The notes under the pieces are model-generated. The model was not told the DNA's origin and did not search any database. It saw nothing but the letters and a program-made list of their open reading frames with translations. From NCBI GenBank assembly GCA_029211145.1, contig JARGEQ010000073.1, forward strand, positions 1 through 64,000: DNA of 64,000 nt, given 5' to 3'. A program made the position numbers and the translations under genes. This document shows positions 45,105 to 52,218 of the stretch, one piece after another; the stretch's first letter is position 1, and every line of letters begins with the position of its first letter. Origin of the DNA: Marinimicrococcus flavescens. Lineage in GTDB: Bacteria > Pseudomonadota > Alphaproteobacteria > Geminicoccales > Geminicoccaceae.

Positions 45105-45111
45105 GGCGGCT

Positions 45112-45127
45112 CCGATTTTAAAATCGG
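45112..45127. promoter_or_regulatory. 16-bp palindrome in front of the LysR gene
   Basis: CCGATTTT-AAAATCGG (45112-45127), perfect, starting 8 bp upstream of the LysR start codon, followed by a second partly symmetric AT-rich block (ATATTT..AAATAT around 45144-45163) between the divergent genes. A LysR-type binding site is the natural interpretation. Confidence 0.6.
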
Positions 45128-45246
45128 TCTGGCCGATATGAAGGCGCATTATATTTCGTTTGTCAAATATCATTCCTGTATCCATGTGAAGGGACAAGCG
45201 GCAGCAGACCGCCGCCCCGGGCGGCGGTGCGAGGGGAGGGCCGGTG

Positions 45247-45543
45247 ATGGCGACGAGACCCGTGAAGGCTGTCTCGGGGGACACGTTCTATCTCGACGTC
45301 GAGGGAACGATCGACGACCCCGCCCTGCAGTGCTTTGCCGGCTGCGTGCGCGAGCTGGCGCCGGTCATCGCACAAAGCGCCGTCCGGCACGGCCACGGCG
45401 CCACGCTTGCCGCCCTGGTCGCCATTGCCGCCAACCGGGCGATCGATGTCGGCGCCGGCGTGCTGATCGCCGAGGCCTTCCGCCACAGTGCGGAGATGCT
45501 GGATGCGCATGCGCGGCGCGCCCCCGCCGCCCGCCGGGCATGA
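45247..45543 (+). CDS. Conserved hypothetical protein divergent from lysR
   Basis: A 98-residue soluble protein: MATRPVKAVSGDTFYLDVEGTIDDPALQCFAGCVRELAPVIAQSAVRHGHGATLAALVAIAANRAIDVGAGVLIAEAFRHSAEM. The Ala/Val-rich helix in the middle and the Cys pair (CFAGC) are notable. The ATG at 45247 follows GGGAGGG by 5 nt. I do not recognise the family. Its location across the LysR promoter makes it a likely regulated target. Confidence 0.6.
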   Translation: MATRPVKAVSGDTFYLDVEGTIDDPALQCFAGCVRELAPVIAQSAVRHGHGATLAALVAIAANRAIDVGAGVLIAEAFRHSAEMLDAHARRAPAARRA

Positions 45544-45700
45544 GCCCGGCTCCGGCTTTATCGACCCGTGGCACTGGTGCGACGCGCTGAGCAGCGCCCG
45601 CTGGAGCCCGCCCGGACGGCAGCACCCACGAACGGGGCGGCGGATCCTGGCCATTCTCCTGGGCGTCCTCCTGGCAGCGAGCCTCGCCACGGCTGGGTGA
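45503..45700 (+). CDS. Possible small membrane protein
   Basis: A 65-codon frame overlapping the end of the previous gene. It encodes MRMRGAPPPPAGHEPGSGFIDPWHWCDALSSARWSPPGRQHP and then a hydrophobic tail RILAILLGVLLAASLATAG that could be a membrane anchor. GGAG lies 7 nt before the ATG at 45503, and the downstream gene starts 29 bp after its stop. No homologue comes to mind; it may be a chance frame in GC-rich DNA. Confidence 0.35.
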   Translation: MRMRGAPPPPAGHEPGSGFIDPWHWCDALSSARWSPPGRQHPRTGRRILAILLGVLLAASLATAG

Positions 45701-45729
45701 CGGATCACCGGCAGATGAAAGGAGCAGTC

Positions 45730-46089
45730 ATGAGCGGGAGCATCGATGCGGAGAGGACCCGCGAGCTGGCGCGCCGGCGGCGCGAGCTGGCGCCCGACGC
45801 CGAGGCGGCGTTTCGCGCCTTCGGCCAGGCGGTCTTCAAGGATGGCGCCCTGCCGGCCGGAACCAAGCAGCTGATCGCGGTGGCGGTGGCCCACGTCACC
45901 CAGTGCCCCTGGTGCATCAGGGGCCACACCAAGGCGGCGCTCCGCGAGGGGGCCACCCGAGCCCAGCTCATGGAGGCGATCTGGGTCGCTGCCGAGATGC
46001 GCGCGGGCGGTGCCTATGCCCACGCGCTGCTGGCGCTCGACGAGGCCGGCGAGCCGGGCGGCGGCGGGCACGAGGGAGAGCAGGGATGA
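45730..46089 (+). CDS. Carboxymuconolactone decarboxylase family protein (AhpD-like)
   Basis: A 119-residue AhpD/CMD-fold protein: RRRELAPDAEAAFRAFGQAVFKDGALPAGTKQLIAVAVAHVTQCPWCIRGHTKAALREGATRAQLMEAIWVAAEMRAGGAYAHA. The redox motif is Cys59-x2-Cys62-x3-His66, which in AhpD supports alkyl hydroperoxidase activity rather than the decarboxylation of the family name. GGAG precedes the ATG. It overlaps the DUF488 start by 4 bp (ATGA). Confidence 0.9.
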   Translation: MSGSIDAERTRELARRRRELAPDAEAAFRAFGQAVFKDGALPAGTKQLIAVAVAHVTQCPWCIRGHTKAALREGATRAQLMEAIWVAAEMRAGGAYAHALLALDEAGEPGGGGHEGEQG

Positions 46090-46442
46090 CGGTTGCGGTG
46101 AAGCGTGCCCAAGAGGAGCCGGCGAGGAACGACGGGCAGCGGGTGCTGGTCGACCGCATCTGGCCGCGCGGCATCGCCAGGAAGGATCTCCGGCTCGACG
46201 GCTGGCTCAAGGAGCTGGCGCCGAGCAGCGGGCTGCGCAAGTGGTTCGGCCACGATCCCGAGAAATGGGACGAGTTCAAGAAACGCTACGAGCGCGAGCT
46301 CGAGGAGCACGAGAAAGCGGTCGGGGAGCTGGCGGAGCGCGCTGTCCACGGCCGCCTCACCCTGGTCTTCGCGGCCAGGGACACCGAGCACAACAACGCC
46401 GTGGCGCTCAAGGAGCATCTCGAGCGGCGGCTGCGGCGATGA
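46086..46442 (+). CDS. DUF488 family protein
   Basis: A 118-residue protein of the DUF488 family: VKRAQEEPARNDGQRVLVDRIWPRGIARKDLRLDGWLKELAPSSGLRKWFGHDPEKWDEFKKRYERELEEHE, with the family motif RVLVDRIWPRG. Its function is unknown; it often lies near oxidative-stress or heme-related genes. Overlaps both neighbours by 4 bp, so it is part of a five-gene operon ending with the cyclo-ligase. Confidence 0.88.
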   Translation: MTVAVKRAQEEPARNDGQRVLVDRIWPRGIARKDLRLDGWLKELAPSSGLRKWFGHDPEKWDEFKKRYERELEEHEKAVGELAERAVHGRLTLVFAARDTEHNNAVALKEHLERRLRR

Positions 46443-47167
46443 GCCGGACCAGCAAGCCAGCGGCCGGGGAGCCGGCTGAAGGCGTGGTCCAGTGGCGGCG
46501 GGAGCGTCGCCGCGAGCTGATCGCCAAGCGGCAGGGGCTCTCGGCCACCGAGCGGCAGCGCTGCCAAAGGCGGATCGAGGAGCTGATCGGCACCCAGTTT
46601 CCCGGACTGGCCGGGGCCCTGCTCGGCTTTTACTGGCCCTTTCGCGGCGAGATCGGCGTCCACGGCCTGGTCCGCGGCCTCATCGGGCAGGGGGCGCGGG
46701 CGGCCTTGCCGGTGGTGGTCGAGAAGAAGCGGCCGCTCGAGTTCTGGGCGTGGCATCCCGGGGCGGCCCTGGCCCGCGGAATCTGGGACATCCCGGTGCC
46801 GGCCGAGCGACGGCCCGTGCAGCCTTCCGTCCTGCTGGTGCCGCTGGTGGGCTTCGATGCGCGCGGCTACCGGCTGGGCCACGGCGGCGGCTATTACGAC
46901 CGCACCCTGGCAGCGATGGCGCCGCGGCCCTTCACCATCGGCGTCGGTCACGAGCTGGCCCGCCTTCCCACCATCCATCCGCAGCCTCACGACATTCCCA
47001 TGGACGCCATCGTCACCGAGGCCGGGGTGATGCGCCGCCCCGCCGGCCCGCCGGCGGCGGCGGCGGACGAGGAGGAGCCGCGGGGCTTCGCCTCGCCGCC
47101 CTGCTTCATGCACGAGCTGGATCCGGCGTGGCTGGGGCTCGGGGAGGAGGACGAGCCGGGCCCGTGA
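46439..47167 (+). CDS. 5-formyltetrahydrofolate cyclo-ligase family protein
   Basis: A 242-residue protein of the 5-formyl-THF cyclo-ligase family, which converts 5-formyl-THF to 5,10-methenyl-THF with ATP. RRERRRELIAKRQGLSATERQRCQRRI gives the N-terminal region; the ATP-binding signature GYRLGHGGGYYDRTL is present. The C-terminal ~45 residues after VMRRPAGPP are an Ala/Glu-rich extension beyond the normal fold. It overlaps the previous gene. A 113-bp element bounded by 18-bp inverted repeats follows. Confidence 0.9.
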   Translation: MSRTSKPAAGEPAEGVVQWRRERRRELIAKRQGLSATERQRCQRRIEELIGTQFPGLAGALLGFYWPFRGEIGVHGLVRGLIGQGARAALPVVVEKKRPLEFWAWHPGAALARGIWDIPVPAERRPVQPSVLLVPLVGFDARGYRLGHGGGYYDRTLAAMAPRPFTIGVGHELARLPTIHPQPHDIPMDAIVTEAGVMRRPAGPPAAAADEEEPRGFASPPCFMHELDPAWLGLGEEDEPGP

Positions 47168-47181
47168 GGACAGAGCCGGGC

Positions 47182-47294
47182 CAAGGCGCTGCGCGCGGCT
47201 TTTTTCTGCTTTTTGGGGGTTTTGCGGCGGCGCCCGGGAGAGGCACCGCGGCGAGCTGACAAAAACCAAGATCCTGGCCGCGCGCAGCGCCTTG
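47182..47294. repeat. 113-bp non-coding element with perfect 18-bp terminal inverted repeats
   Basis: CAAGGCGCTGCGCGCGGC (47182-47199) and GCCGCGCGCAGCGCCTTG (47277-47294) enclose 77 bp that contain T-tracts (TTTTTTCTGCTTTTT) and a matching A-tract (GACAAAAACC). The arrangement could fold into a long hairpin in RNA, acting as a terminator of the upstream operon or attenuator of the ECF sigma gene, or it could be a small MITE-like element. No target-site duplication is clear. Confidence 0.65.
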
Positions 47295-47354
47295 ATCGGC
47301 ATCGCCCCCGCACCCTTTTCGGGAACCTTTCCCCGCCCGGCGCATCGAGATTGC

Positions 47355-48113
47355 ATGACCATGACACAGCCACTCCCCGAGCAGGACCTCCCCGACCGCG
47401 CCAGCGACGCGGCGGCGGCCGACCTCGAGCTGGCCGGGCGGATCCGTGCCGGCGACGCCGCCGCCTTCGAGCTGGTGATGCGCCGCCACAACCGGCGCCT
47501 GTTCCGCCTCGCGCGCAGCGTCCTGGGGAACGCCGCGGAGGCCGAGGACGTGGTGCAGGAGACCTGGCTGCGGGCCTATGCGCATCTGGGCGAGTTCACA
47601 GGTGCCGGCGGCCTTGCTCCCTGGCTCGGCCGCATCGCCCTGAACGAGGCGCTGGGCCGGCTGCGGCGGCGGGGCCGGGTGGTCTCGCTCGACGAGCATC
47701 GCGACGGCGGCGAGACCGCCTTGATGCGGCGCATCGAGACCATGAGCATGCAGCAGCCCGACCCCGAGCGCCTGGCCGGCAGCGCCGAGCTGCGCCGTGT
47801 GCTGGAAGCGGCGATCGACGCGCTTCCCGACGAGTTCCGCACCGTCTTCGTCCTGCGCGCGATCGAGGAGATGAGCGTGGCCGAGACGGCCGCGACGCTG
47901 TCGCTGCGCCCGGAGACGGTCAAGACCCGCTTCCATCGCGCCCGCCGCCGCCTCCAGGAGGCGCTGGGGGCGCGCCTCGACCTGCTGGCGCGGGGCAGCT
48001 TCGAGTTCGGCGGCGCGCATTGCGACCGCGTCGTCGCCACCGTTCTGGCCCGCCTCCGCCCCGCCCTCGACGCAGCGGCGGCCCGGCGGACGATCCGTCA
48101 ACCAACCCGATGA
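47355..48113 (+). CDS. ECF-family RNA polymerase sigma factor
   Basis: A 252-residue sigma factor. Region 2 is AFELVMRRHNRRLFRLARSVLGNAAEAEDVVQETWLRAYAHLGEF, with the DVVQETWLRA core helix; region 4 is LPDEFRTVFVLRAIEEMSVAETAATLSLRPETVKTRFHRARRRLQEAL. The linker is longer than average (DGGETALMRRIETMSMQQPDPE). It is not the EcfG type by this linker and by the lack of PhyR/NepR neighbours. GGAACC at 47322-47327 in its own leader may be an autoregulatory -35. It is followed by two secreted genes, including a cupredoxin, likely its regulon. No anti-sigma gene is visible; the start ATG lacks a clear ribosome site. Confidence 0.9.
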   Translation: MTMTQPLPEQDLPDRASDAAAADLELAGRIRAGDAAAFELVMRRHNRRLFRLARSVLGNAAEAEDVVQETWLRAYAHLGEFTGAGGLAPWLGRIALNEALGRLRRRGRVVSLDEHRDGGETALMRRIETMSMQQPDPERLAGSAELRRVLEAAIDALPDEFRTVFVLRAIEEMSVAETAATLSLRPETVKTRFHRARRRLQEALGARLDLLARGSFEFGGAHCDRVVATVLARLRPALDAAAARRTIRQPTR

Positions 48114-48156
48114 GCCGCCGGAGCGTGCCGGCGGGCAAGCCCGAGAGGAAAGAGCG

Positions 48157-48567
48157 ATGCGCAAACCCCTGCTGCCGGTGATCGCCGCTGGCGTCTTTGC
48201 CATGGTCGGCACCGCCTGTGCCGCCCAGGCCGACAAGGCGCCCCCCGGCGGCGACTACCAGAAGGTGAGCGAGCTGGTGGCCCTGCCCGAGTTCCTGCCG
48301 GGGATGGGCGCGCTCTACGTGCAGCCCGCGACCCTGCCGGCGGGCCCGTTCCTCGCCTACGACCGGAGCGAGCGGCTGGTCAGCACCATCTACATGATCC
48401 CGCTCGAGGACATCGAGGCGCACAAGGGCTTTTCCGACCTGGCGGTCGGCGGTGAGCGGGTCACCAGCACCGACCTCTACTACAATGCCGGCCATCCCGG
48501 CGTGGAGAAGCCGCACTACCACGTGGTTCTCTGGCATGTGACCAAGAGCGATGCCGAGCTCGAGTAG
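48157..48567 (+). CDS. Secreted hypothetical protein linked to the cupredoxin
   Basis: A 136-residue exported protein. Residues 1-26 form a signal peptide (MRKPLLPVIAAGVFAMVGTACAAQA). The mature part includes GALYVQPATLPAGPFLAYDRSERLVSTIYMIPLEDIEAHKGFSDL and ends in KPHYHVVLWHVTKSDAELE, with His residues (HYHVV, WHV) that might bind metal. I recognise the general look of TTHB210-like/DUF5602 secreted proteins but not firmly. It overlaps the start of the cupredoxin gene by 17 bp and follows the sigma factor gene by 43 bp. A copper- or oxidant-related role fits the context. Confidence 0.65.
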   Translation: MRKPLLPVIAAGVFAMVGTACAAQADKAPPGGDYQKVSELVALPEFLPGMGALYVQPATLPAGPFLAYDRSERLVSTIYMIPLEDIEAHKGFSDLAVGGERVTSTDLYYNAGHPGVEKPHYHVVLWHVTKSDAELE

Positions 48568-49087
48568 CCGGCGCGCGCTGCTGCAGGCCGGCGGGCTGAC
48601 GCTCGCCGGCCTCGCCGCCCCCGCCATCCTCCGCCCGGCCCGGGCCGGCGGGATCGTCGAGATCCTTCTCAGGAGCGACACGCTGGGCACGAAGGTCTGG
48701 TTCGACCCGATCGGCCTGCTGATCGAGCCGGGGCAGACGGTACGCTGGGTGAACCAGGCCAATGTCCACACCACGACGGCCTACCACCCCGAGAATGACG
48801 GCCGCCCGCTGCGCATTCCCGAGCGGGCCCGGCCGTGGGACTCGGGCTATCTGGTCGAGCCCGGCGAGCAGTTCGAGATCACCCTCGAGGTGCCCGGCGT
48901 CTACGACTATTGCTGCGCGCCGCACGAGGCCGCCGGGATGGTCGGGCGGATCATCGTGGGCACGCCGGGCGGACCCGGGGCGCTGCCCTTCGCGGCCGGC
49001 GAGGGGGGCGTGCCGCCCGCGGCACAGGCCGCGTTCCCCCCCATTGCCGCCATCATGGGCCAACGGATCGTGCGCGTCCCGGCCTGA
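48551..49087 (+). CDS. Cupredoxin domain protein with TAT-type signal
   Basis: A 178-residue plastocyanin/amicyanin-type blue copper protein. The N-terminus SSRRALLQAGGLTLAGLAAPAILRPARA has a twin-arginine motif and cleavage after about residue 32. The mature domain carries candidate ligands His73 or His79 (NVHTTTAYHP), Cys122, His125 and Met130 in YDYCCAPHEAAGM, matching the type-1 pattern C-x2-H-x4-M; an adjacent Cys121 is an unusual extra. It probably transfers electrons in the periplasm. It is translationally coupled to the preceding secreted protein. Confidence 0.9.
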   Translation: MPSSSSRRALLQAGGLTLAGLAAPAILRPARAGGIVEILLRSDTLGTKVWFDPIGLLIEPGQTVRWVNQANVHTTTAYHPENDGRPLRIPERARPWDSGYLVEPGEQFEITLEVPGVYDYCCAPHEAAGMVGRIIVGTPGGPGALPFAAGEGGVPPAAQAAFPPIAAIMGQRIVRVPA

Positions 49088-49305
49088 GCGGGCTGCGCTG
49101 CAGAAAAAAAAGCGTCCTCGGGAAAGGGCCCGGGCGGCAAGCAGGCAAGGGCTCGTGCGCGAGGAGGGAAAAAAAACGTCGCCCGACGCGTTGCGAATTC
49201 TGTCGGACCCGGCAGTGCCGGCGAGAAAGAAACAGTTATCGCGGTTCCGGCCGTCGGCAGAAAAAGAAAATTGACGGCTGCGTCGACAAGCGCTACTTGC
49301 TGCAG

Positions 49306-49396
49306 CATGGCTGGTCGTGCGTCGCATCGTCGACGTTCATGCCCGGCGAGCGCCGGGCCACGGCCCCGGGGGCCCCGAGCGGCCTCCGTTTTTTTT
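49306..49396 (+). ncRNA. Candidate small RNA or leader ending in a T8 tract
   Basis: In the 416-bp gap after the cupredoxin gene, TTGACG (49271-49276), 17 bp, TACTTG (49294-49299) resembles a sigma-70 promoter, and about 90 nt later a GC-rich stem region (GGCCCCGGGGGCCCC) runs into TTTTTTTT (49389-49396), a classical intrinsic terminator. No open frame explains this span. Start point is estimated from the -10; no expression evidence. Confidence 0.3.
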
Positions 49397-49431
49397 GGAG
49401 AGCGGATCTGTTCGCGAGGCTGGATGCTCGG

Positions 49432-49457
49432 GGATCCCGGGCGGCGGCCGAGCCGTT
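49432..49457 (+). promoter_or_regulatory. EcfG-like promoter with one mismatch
   Basis: GGATCC (49432-49437), 17-bp spacer, GTT (49455-49457), 46 nt from the rnk-like start at 49504. One difference from GGAACC; spacing and distance match the perfect sites. Confidence 0.35.
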
Positions 49458-49503
49458 GCGTGGCCGGACAGATATCGTTCGAGAAACATTGGACAGAGCG
49501 CGA

Positions 49504-49968
49504 ATGAGCGGGACGGAAATCTCGAGAAAGCCCGGCAAGGCCGGCAAGCGGGCGGACAAGCCGGCCCTGATCATCGACGAGGCCTATCACGACAGCCTTC
49601 AGGGCCTGGCCGCCGGTGCTGCCCGGCAGGCGCCGGATCTGGCCGACCGCCTGCTGGAGGAGATCGAGCGGGCCGATGTCCGGCCGTCCGCCCAGGTGCC
49701 GCCGAACGTCGTCAATATCGGCTCCTCGGTGAGCTTCCGCGACGAGCACACCGGCCAGACCCGCACCGTCACCCTGGTGTTTCCCGCCAGCGCCGACATC
49801 AGCCAGGGCCGCATCTCGCTGCTCACCCCGATCGGCGTGGCGCTCATCGGGCTCAGCGAGGGCCAGCAGTTCGACTGGACCACGCGCGACGGCGAGACCC
49901 GCCAGCTCACCGTGCTCAAGGTGGAGCAGCCCGCCCGCGGCGAGGCCGGACCGGCGGCGCAAGCCTGA
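49504..49968 (+). CDS. rnk: Rnk-like GreA/B C-terminal domain regulator
   Basis: A 154-residue protein: a Lys-rich N-terminus (SRKPGKAGKRADKPALIIDEAYHDSLQGLAAGAARQAPDLADRLLEEIERADVRP) and the Rnk fold VNIGSSVSFRDEHTGQTRTVTLVFPASADISQGRISLLTPIGVALIGLSEGQQFDW. It is a second Rnk-type gene, about 27 residues shorter than that at 43446, without its C-terminal extension. The gene converges on the P-type ATPase. Ribosome site is weak, upstream sequence is AT-mixed and gene-poor. Confidence 0.85.
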   Translation: MSGTEISRKPGKAGKRADKPALIIDEAYHDSLQGLAAGAARQAPDLADRLLEEIERADVRPSAQVPPNVVNIGSSVSFRDEHTGQTRTVTLVFPASADISQGRISLLTPIGVALIGLSEGQQFDWTTRDGETRQLTVLKVEQPARGEAGPAAQA

Positions 49969-49992
49969 GCGCAGGGCGCGCCGCCGTATCCG

Positions 49993-52149
49993 TCACGCGG
50001 CCGGGCCGCGGCCCAGCCGCAGCAGCCGCAGGGCGTTCATGGTCACCAGCACGGTGGCCCCGGTGTCGGCCATGATCGCCGGCCACAGCCCGGTGACGCC
50101 GGCGATGCTGGTGACCAGGAAGACCGCCTTGAGGCCCAGCGCCGCCGCCACGTTCTGACGGACATTGGCGAGAGTCGCACGGGCCAGCGCCACCAGCTCG
50201 GCCAGCCCGCGCAGGTCGTTGCGCAGCAGGGCAGCGTCGGCGGTCTCCAGCGCCACGTCGGTGCCGCTGCCCATGGCGATGCCGACGCTGGCGGCGGCCA
50301 GCGCCGGCGCGTCGTTGATCCCGTCGCCGACCTTGGCGACCGGGCCATGGGCGGCGAGCTCGCCCACGATCCGCGCCTTGTCCTCGGGCATCAGCCCGGC
50401 ACGCGCCTCGATGCCCAGCCGGCCGGCGACGCTTTCGGCCACGGCCGGGCTGTCGCCGGTGAGCATGACCGGCCGCACGCCGAGCCGCTCCAGGGCCCGC
50501 AGGCCGTCATGCGCCTCCTCGCGCGGCTCGTCGCGCACCGCGAGCAGGGCCAGCACCCCCTCCGTCCCGGCCAGCACCGAGACGGTCTTGCCGTCCGCCT
50601 CCAGGGCCGCGGCCGCTCCGGCAAGGCCCGGATCGAGAACGAGGCTTGTGTCCCCCGGCCGGACGAGGCGCAGGACGCGCCCGCCCACCGTTCCCTCGAT
50701 GCCCCGGCCGGGCAGCGCCCGGCTTTCCCTCAAGGGGGCGAAGGGGAGGCCGCGTGCTGCCGCCGCCTCCAGGATGGCGACGCCCACGGGATGGCCCGAG
50801 CCCTGCTCGAGGGCAGCGGCAAGCGCCAGCGCGCGCTCCTCCTCCACACCTCCGGCCGCCACGATGTCGGTGAGCTGTGGCCGGCCGCGGGTCAGCGTGC
50901 CGGTCTTGTCGAGGGCCATGGTGCGGATGCCGGCAAGGCTCTCCAGCACCACCCCGCCCTTCATCAAAAGACCGCGGCGCGCGCCGGCGGCGAGCCCCGC
51001 CGCGATCGCCGCCGGGGTCGAGATCACCAGCGCGCAGGGGCAGGCGATGAGCAGCAGCGCCAGCGCCCGGTAGAGCCACTCGCCCCAGGCGGCACCGGCG
51101 AGCAGCGGCGGGAGCACGGCGGTCATCAGCGCCACCGCCACCACCGCCGGCATGTACCAGCGCGAGAAGCGGTCGATGAACCGCTCGGTGGGGGCGCGGG
51201 CCTCCTGCGCCTCCTCCACCAGCCGGACGATCCGGGCGATGGTGTTGTCCCCGCCGCTGCGCTCCACCTCCACCTCGAGCACACCGTCGAGATTGACGGT
51301 GCCGGCGAACACCCTGGCGCCGGCCCCCTTGCCCCGCGGCACCGACTCGCCGGTCACCGGCGCCTCGTCGATGCTGGAGCTGCCCTCCCGGACGGTCCCG
51401 TCGGCGGGCACGCGGTCGCCCGGGCGCACCAGCACGCGCTGGCCCGGCAGCAGCGTTTCCGCCGGCACCTCGCGCACGCCGCCTTCCTCCACCAGCCGCG
51501 CGGTGCGCGGCGCCAGCTCGGCCAGTGCCTGGATGCCGCGCCGCGCACGATCGGCCGCAACACCTTCCAAAAGCTCCCCGGCGGCGAACAGGAAGACCAC
51601 GATGGCGGCCTCGCTCACCGCCCCGATGGCCACCGCGCCCAAAGCGGCGATGGTCATGAGCATCTCGATGGTGAAGGGCACCCCGGCCCGGGCCGCGGCC
51701 AGCGCCCGGCGCGCCACCGGCACCAGCCCGACCATCGCGGCGGGCAGCCAGGCCCAGCCTCCCAGCGCCGGAAAAAGCAGGCTCGCGGCGAGGCCGGCGG
51801 CCAGCAGGAGGGCACCCGGGACCAGCGGGCGGGCGGCAGGCGTGCGCCACCAGGCGGCTTTCGCGGGCGCGGCGTGCTCCCGGCTGCGGCCGGAGGGGGA
51901 AGGGCTGCCGGCCGCAGGCTCGCGGACCGGGTAGCCCAGCTTCCCGAGGGTGCGGACGATCTCGTCCCGCCTTTCGGCGTCCAGCACGCCAGCGACGCTC
52001 ACCGCGCCCGTGGGCACGCTGGCCCGGACCTCGCCGACCCCTTCCATGCGCCCCAGCGCCGCCTCGATCTTGCGCGCGCAGCCGGCGCAGTCCATGCCGT
52101 CCACCTCGAGGCGGAGCGGCGTCCCGGCGGCCTCGACCGCACGATCCAT
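49993..52149 (-). CDS. Heavy-metal translocating P1B-ATPase (Zn/Cd/Pb type)
   Basis: A 718-residue exporter. An N-terminal metal-binding domain has Cys21-x2-Cys24 (GMDCAGC). The core shows CPCALV in the transport helix, the phosphorylation motif DKTGTLT with Asp414, SGHPVG (HP motif) and GDGINDAPAL. The CPC motif with flanking LIACPCALVISTPAAIAAGLAAGAR and membrane-helix count favour the divalent-cation (ZntA/CadA) group over copper ATPases. ATG at 52149 follows GGAGAG. It is driven by a MerR-type promoter with a 19-bp spacer and divergent merR gene. Confidence 0.93.
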   Translation of the reverse strand: MDRAVEAAGTPLRLEVDGMDCAGCARKIEAALGRMEGVGEVRASVPTGAVSVAGVLDAERRDEIVRTLGKLGYPVREPAAGSPSPSGRSREHAAPAKAAWWRTPAARPLVPGALLLAAGLAASLLFPALGGWAWLPAAMVGLVPVARRALAAARAGVPFTIEMLMTIAALGAVAIGAVSEAAIVVFLFAAGELLEGVAADRARRGIQALAELAPRTARLVEEGGVREVPAETLLPGQRVLVRPGDRVPADGTVREGSSSIDEAPVTGESVPRGKGAGARVFAGTVNLDGVLEVEVERSGGDNTIARIVRLVEEAQEARAPTERFIDRFSRWYMPAVVAVALMTAVLPPLLAGAAWGEWLYRALALLLIACPCALVISTPAAIAAGLAAGARRGLLMKGGVVLESLAGIRTMALDKTGTLTRGRPQLTDIVAAGGVEEERALALAAALEQGSGHPVGVAILEAAAARGLPFAPLRESRALPGRGIEGTVGGRVLRLVRPGDTSLVLDPGLAGAAAALEADGKTVSVLAGTEGVLALLAVRDEPREEAHDGLRALERLGVRPVMLTGDSPAVAESVAGRLGIEARAGLMPEDKARIVGELAAHGPVAKVGDGINDAPALAAASVGIAMGSGTDVALETADAALLRNDLRGLAELVALARATLANVRQNVAAALGLKAVFLVTSIAGVTGLWPAIMADTGATVLVTMNALRLLRLGRGPAA

Positions 52150-52175
52150 GCGAACTCTCCTTGAAGACCACCCCG

Positions 52176-52206
52176 AGCCTACGATCTCCAGTGGCTGTAG
52201 CTTCAA
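52176..52206 (-). promoter_or_regulatory. MerR-type promoter of the metal exporter
   Basis: On the minus strand TTGAAG (complement of 52201-52206) and TAGGCT (complement of 52176-52181) are separated by 19 bp, the over-long spacer that MerR-family activators twist to activate transcription. The spacer holds CTACAGCCACTGGAG, a CadR/PbrR/ZntR-like dyad. Confidence 0.8.
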
Positions 52207-52218
52207 GAGGGAATTGCC

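Noticed and set aside
47322..47346. GGAACC before the ECF sigma gene as another EcfG promoter
   Set aside because: At 16 or 17 bp downstream there is ATC or TCG rather than GTT, so it fails the EcfG -10 requirement; autoregulation by the ECF factor is only a possibility.
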